From positions 4,655,087 through 4,719,086 of the forward strand of contig OX442314.1 of assembly GCA_949358305.1 (NCBI GenBank): 64,000 nt of DNA, given 5' to 3'. This stretch comes from Strigamia acuminata. Its lineage: Eukaryota; Arthropoda; Chilopoda; Geophilomorpha; Linotaeniidae. This document shows positions 62,082 to 64,000 of this stretch, piece by piece. How positions within the stretch are numbered: position 1 is the stretch's first letter; every line of letters starts with the position of its first letter. The notes below the pieces were generated by a model. It saw nothing but the letters and a program-made list of their open reading frames with translations. It was not told the DNA's origin and did no database searches. The position numbers were made by a program, and so were the translations under genes.

Positions 62082-63113
62082 TAGATATGAAAATGTAACA
62101 GGTTAATTCTTTAAATTGTTTTTCTGTGATTCAGTAGTTTTGTGAGTTGGGTAGGTAGTCGAGCTGCCCGGTGCCTCAGTGTGTTCTCTTGGTCAAAATG
62201 CAATCAGTTTGCAACAATTTGCAACAGTTGTGATTGCATTCCCAATGCATAAAGAATTTTATATTGTTACGTATACCATGGTTTTACCCTCCATTTTATT
62301 TTTTAACTCTTCAAGTGACTTATGGGCTACACTTCCTACTAAAATCACTTCTTGCTTAATTGTCAACAAAGACATAAGCTTACCTCTCATAGTTCTATAA
62401 GTGAGATTATAAATAGTGTTGTTATTCCAAAGAGCTGGGATTTCTAACCGCCCAACTCAAATAATTGACGCAGCTTTTTAACTTCTTGTCTGCACATGAA
62501 GTAAAAACACGGTTCCTGATGCGTTTTTTCGCGGACTCAATGATACTTACCGTATATTAGAAAATATGTAGTCAGCCGGGGCCAAGTTGTTCTAATATAT
62601 CTCACACAACAGCTGTAACGTTAGATTTTACTCATCTGCTGTCTCATTCTAAGCTTGAGGCATCATTTGCAGACCCAAGTTCAAGTAAGCCTTCTAAAGA
62701 TGAGTAAAACATCTAAAATTAAGAAATTTTGATTTTGACCAACAACCAAAAATCAAACCACCAAAATAAAAACCAAATTAATTATTATTTTCATTCTTTT
62801 CAAGAAAATTTTGTTAAGCCATAAAAATTCATTTTAATAAGTTATTCTATGCCCAAAACAAAAATTTATGTATGAATGGGAAGAAAAATCAAACAGCATT
62901 TTGGCCAATTACTGTTAAAATTTAATTTCATTGTTAATTGACGTACTGTATAAACTTAAAGTTTCATAATTTTTCTTAAGAATTTGGAAATGAAAAACAT
63001 TCAGACTATTGTGTCTTCCATTCAGACTAGCTCTTGTTTCCACCCAAAAATGTACAGTGATCGATTTTTAGCATTCTGCCCAGGTGATATCGATGCGTTG
63101 TTACAAATAACAT
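62082..63113. other. AT-rich intergenic DNA
   Basis: No gene recognised. Short ORFs here (up to ~70 codons) have no recognisable pattern. Confidence 0.35.
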
Positions 63114-63395
63114 GTGACGGTTATGGTCTCGCCCATGATAAACTGGGGACTGGATACCATTGGGTGGGACGCATACTCACGTAAATAACAGACAAAGACT
63201 CCAAATTGTTGAGTTGTTGGCCTTTCATCCTTTTATCTAGGGGTTGGATTCTCCCATCTACACCCGTGTTGGCAGGGCAACACCAGCAACCAACCCGTCA
63301 CACACAGGGAAGGACCCCATGGGTAACGTGGCCGGTTAGACATAACTATTCTGGCGTATTCACCCATGCAGCCCGTTTTGTTACCGTTGTCTGAT
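63114..63395. repeat. interspersed repeat, about 290 bp (copy 2)
   Basis: Partner of 8118-8410; shares ACGCATACTCAC, GACAAAGACTCC, TTGGCCTTTCATCC, CACCAGCAACCAACC. Confidence 0.65.
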
Positions 63396-64000
63396 AATAA
63401 TTTCGTTTTGTTGTCAGCCAGCAAGATTACCTAGATTCGTTTTTGCGTTCGTTTTTGCGTTCACTTGTAAAAGTGAACTAGTTGGCGATCTTAGTTTGCG
63501 AACTAACAAACTTAGTTCCCGAACGCGAACTGATAGTTCGCGTTCGACACAACACTGGCGCCATGATAGTCGACAATGAAGAGTTGGTAAACTTGTACCC
63601 AAACTAGACTCCTTAATTTAAAATTTTAAATAGTTTAACGATGTAAAGATATTACCATATTATTGTTTAACCTTCCCCACCCCAACCTAGGGTCAATTTT
63701 GACCCTAGAAAGTGTTTTTTATTTTTTTTTATATTAAAAAAAATGTTTTTCTTTCCGATTTTTTTTGTATTTTACTTTTTTATCATTTAAAACAATGAAA
63801 AAAATATAGGAATTAATAATTTAAAATTTTTTTTTTGGCTAATAACTTTGATTTTGGGCTAAAAACACAATTTTAAGGTCGAAAATATCATTTTTTGGTC
63901 CAAACTAATATTTATTTTTACTAAAACCATTGTTATTTTCTAAAACAACCAATATTTTAACTAAAACCATCGATTTTTTGTTATGTCGCTAGGATGAACT
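63396..64000. other. intergenic, A/T homopolymer-rich
   Basis: Short hairpins (TTAGTTTGCGAACTAA region 63490-63540; CTAGGGTCAATTTTGACCCTAG at 63687-63708) and long A/T runs. No gene seen. Confidence 0.4.

Noticed and set aside
62179-62400. 73-codon ORF with hydrophobic stretch
   Set aside because: Considered as a channel exon but it has no FPxVTIC-like motif, cysteine pattern or splice sites matching the DEG/ENaC exons.
1-64000. CRISPR arrays, rRNA or tRNA genes
   Set aside because: No regularly spaced direct repeats of the CRISPR kind and no complete tRNA cloverleaf or rRNA segment noticed; tRNA-like text is limited to primer-binding sites.

Overview
This is animal nuclear DNA, most likely from an arthropod or another invertebrate. 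The evidence is AT-rich intergenic sequence, short GT-AG introns (54-180 bp unless enlarged by transposons), DEG/ENaC (pickpocket/degenerin-type) channel genes, a piece of cytoplasmic dynein heavy chain, and dense, partly nested LTR retrotransposons and MITEs. No prokaryotic gene organisation is present. Species cannot be read from the sequence.

Layout: 1-5995 is the 5' part of a Ty1/copia element on the minus strand. It is inserted in the gag of an older Ty3/gypsy fragment (5996-6965), which is followed by LTR debris. 9265-19492 is an 11-exon DEG/ENaC gene (gene 1, plus strand) with two lesions; a young Ty3/gypsy element (13658-18453) sits inside a MITE in its intron 8. 19932-20684 is a long-armed foldback element. 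22465-33294 is a young Ty3/gypsy element (B, minus strand) and 34366-48311 an older relative (C, minus strand). Both B and C have an extra ORF before gag, -1 frame steps between ORF1, gag and pol, and a third ORF after pol. 48929-53477 is an intact 11-exon DEG/ENaC gene (gene 2). 53688-56000 is an inverted, diverged copy of the DNA flanking element B; it preserves the empty insertion site of B and carries a solo LTR. 57013-58283 is a broken N-terminal fragment of cytoplasmic dynein heavy chain. The rest holds foldback elements, a hAT MITE, pogo-type MITEs, a DEG/ENaC exon remnant, a ~128 bp repeat array and a moderately repeated 290 bp sequence.

Most interesting result: in both DEG/ENaC genes one uninterrupted exon (10946-11732 and 50547-51327) encodes the second membrane segment of one channel module, a cytosolic linker, and the first membrane segment of a second module, all in one frame. 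Gene 2 reads as a single 779-residue protein with two complete DEG/ENaC modules and four membrane segments. The intron phases of the two halves match (0,1,0,0,2,0 then 0,1,0,0,2), so the gene arose by duplication and fusion. It would be a natural concatemer of a channel family that normally assembles as trimers of two-membrane-segment subunits.

The second point of interest is the pair of retroelements B and C, with an ORF1/gag/pol arrangement in successive -1 frames and large, non-Env-like 3' ORFs of unknown function.
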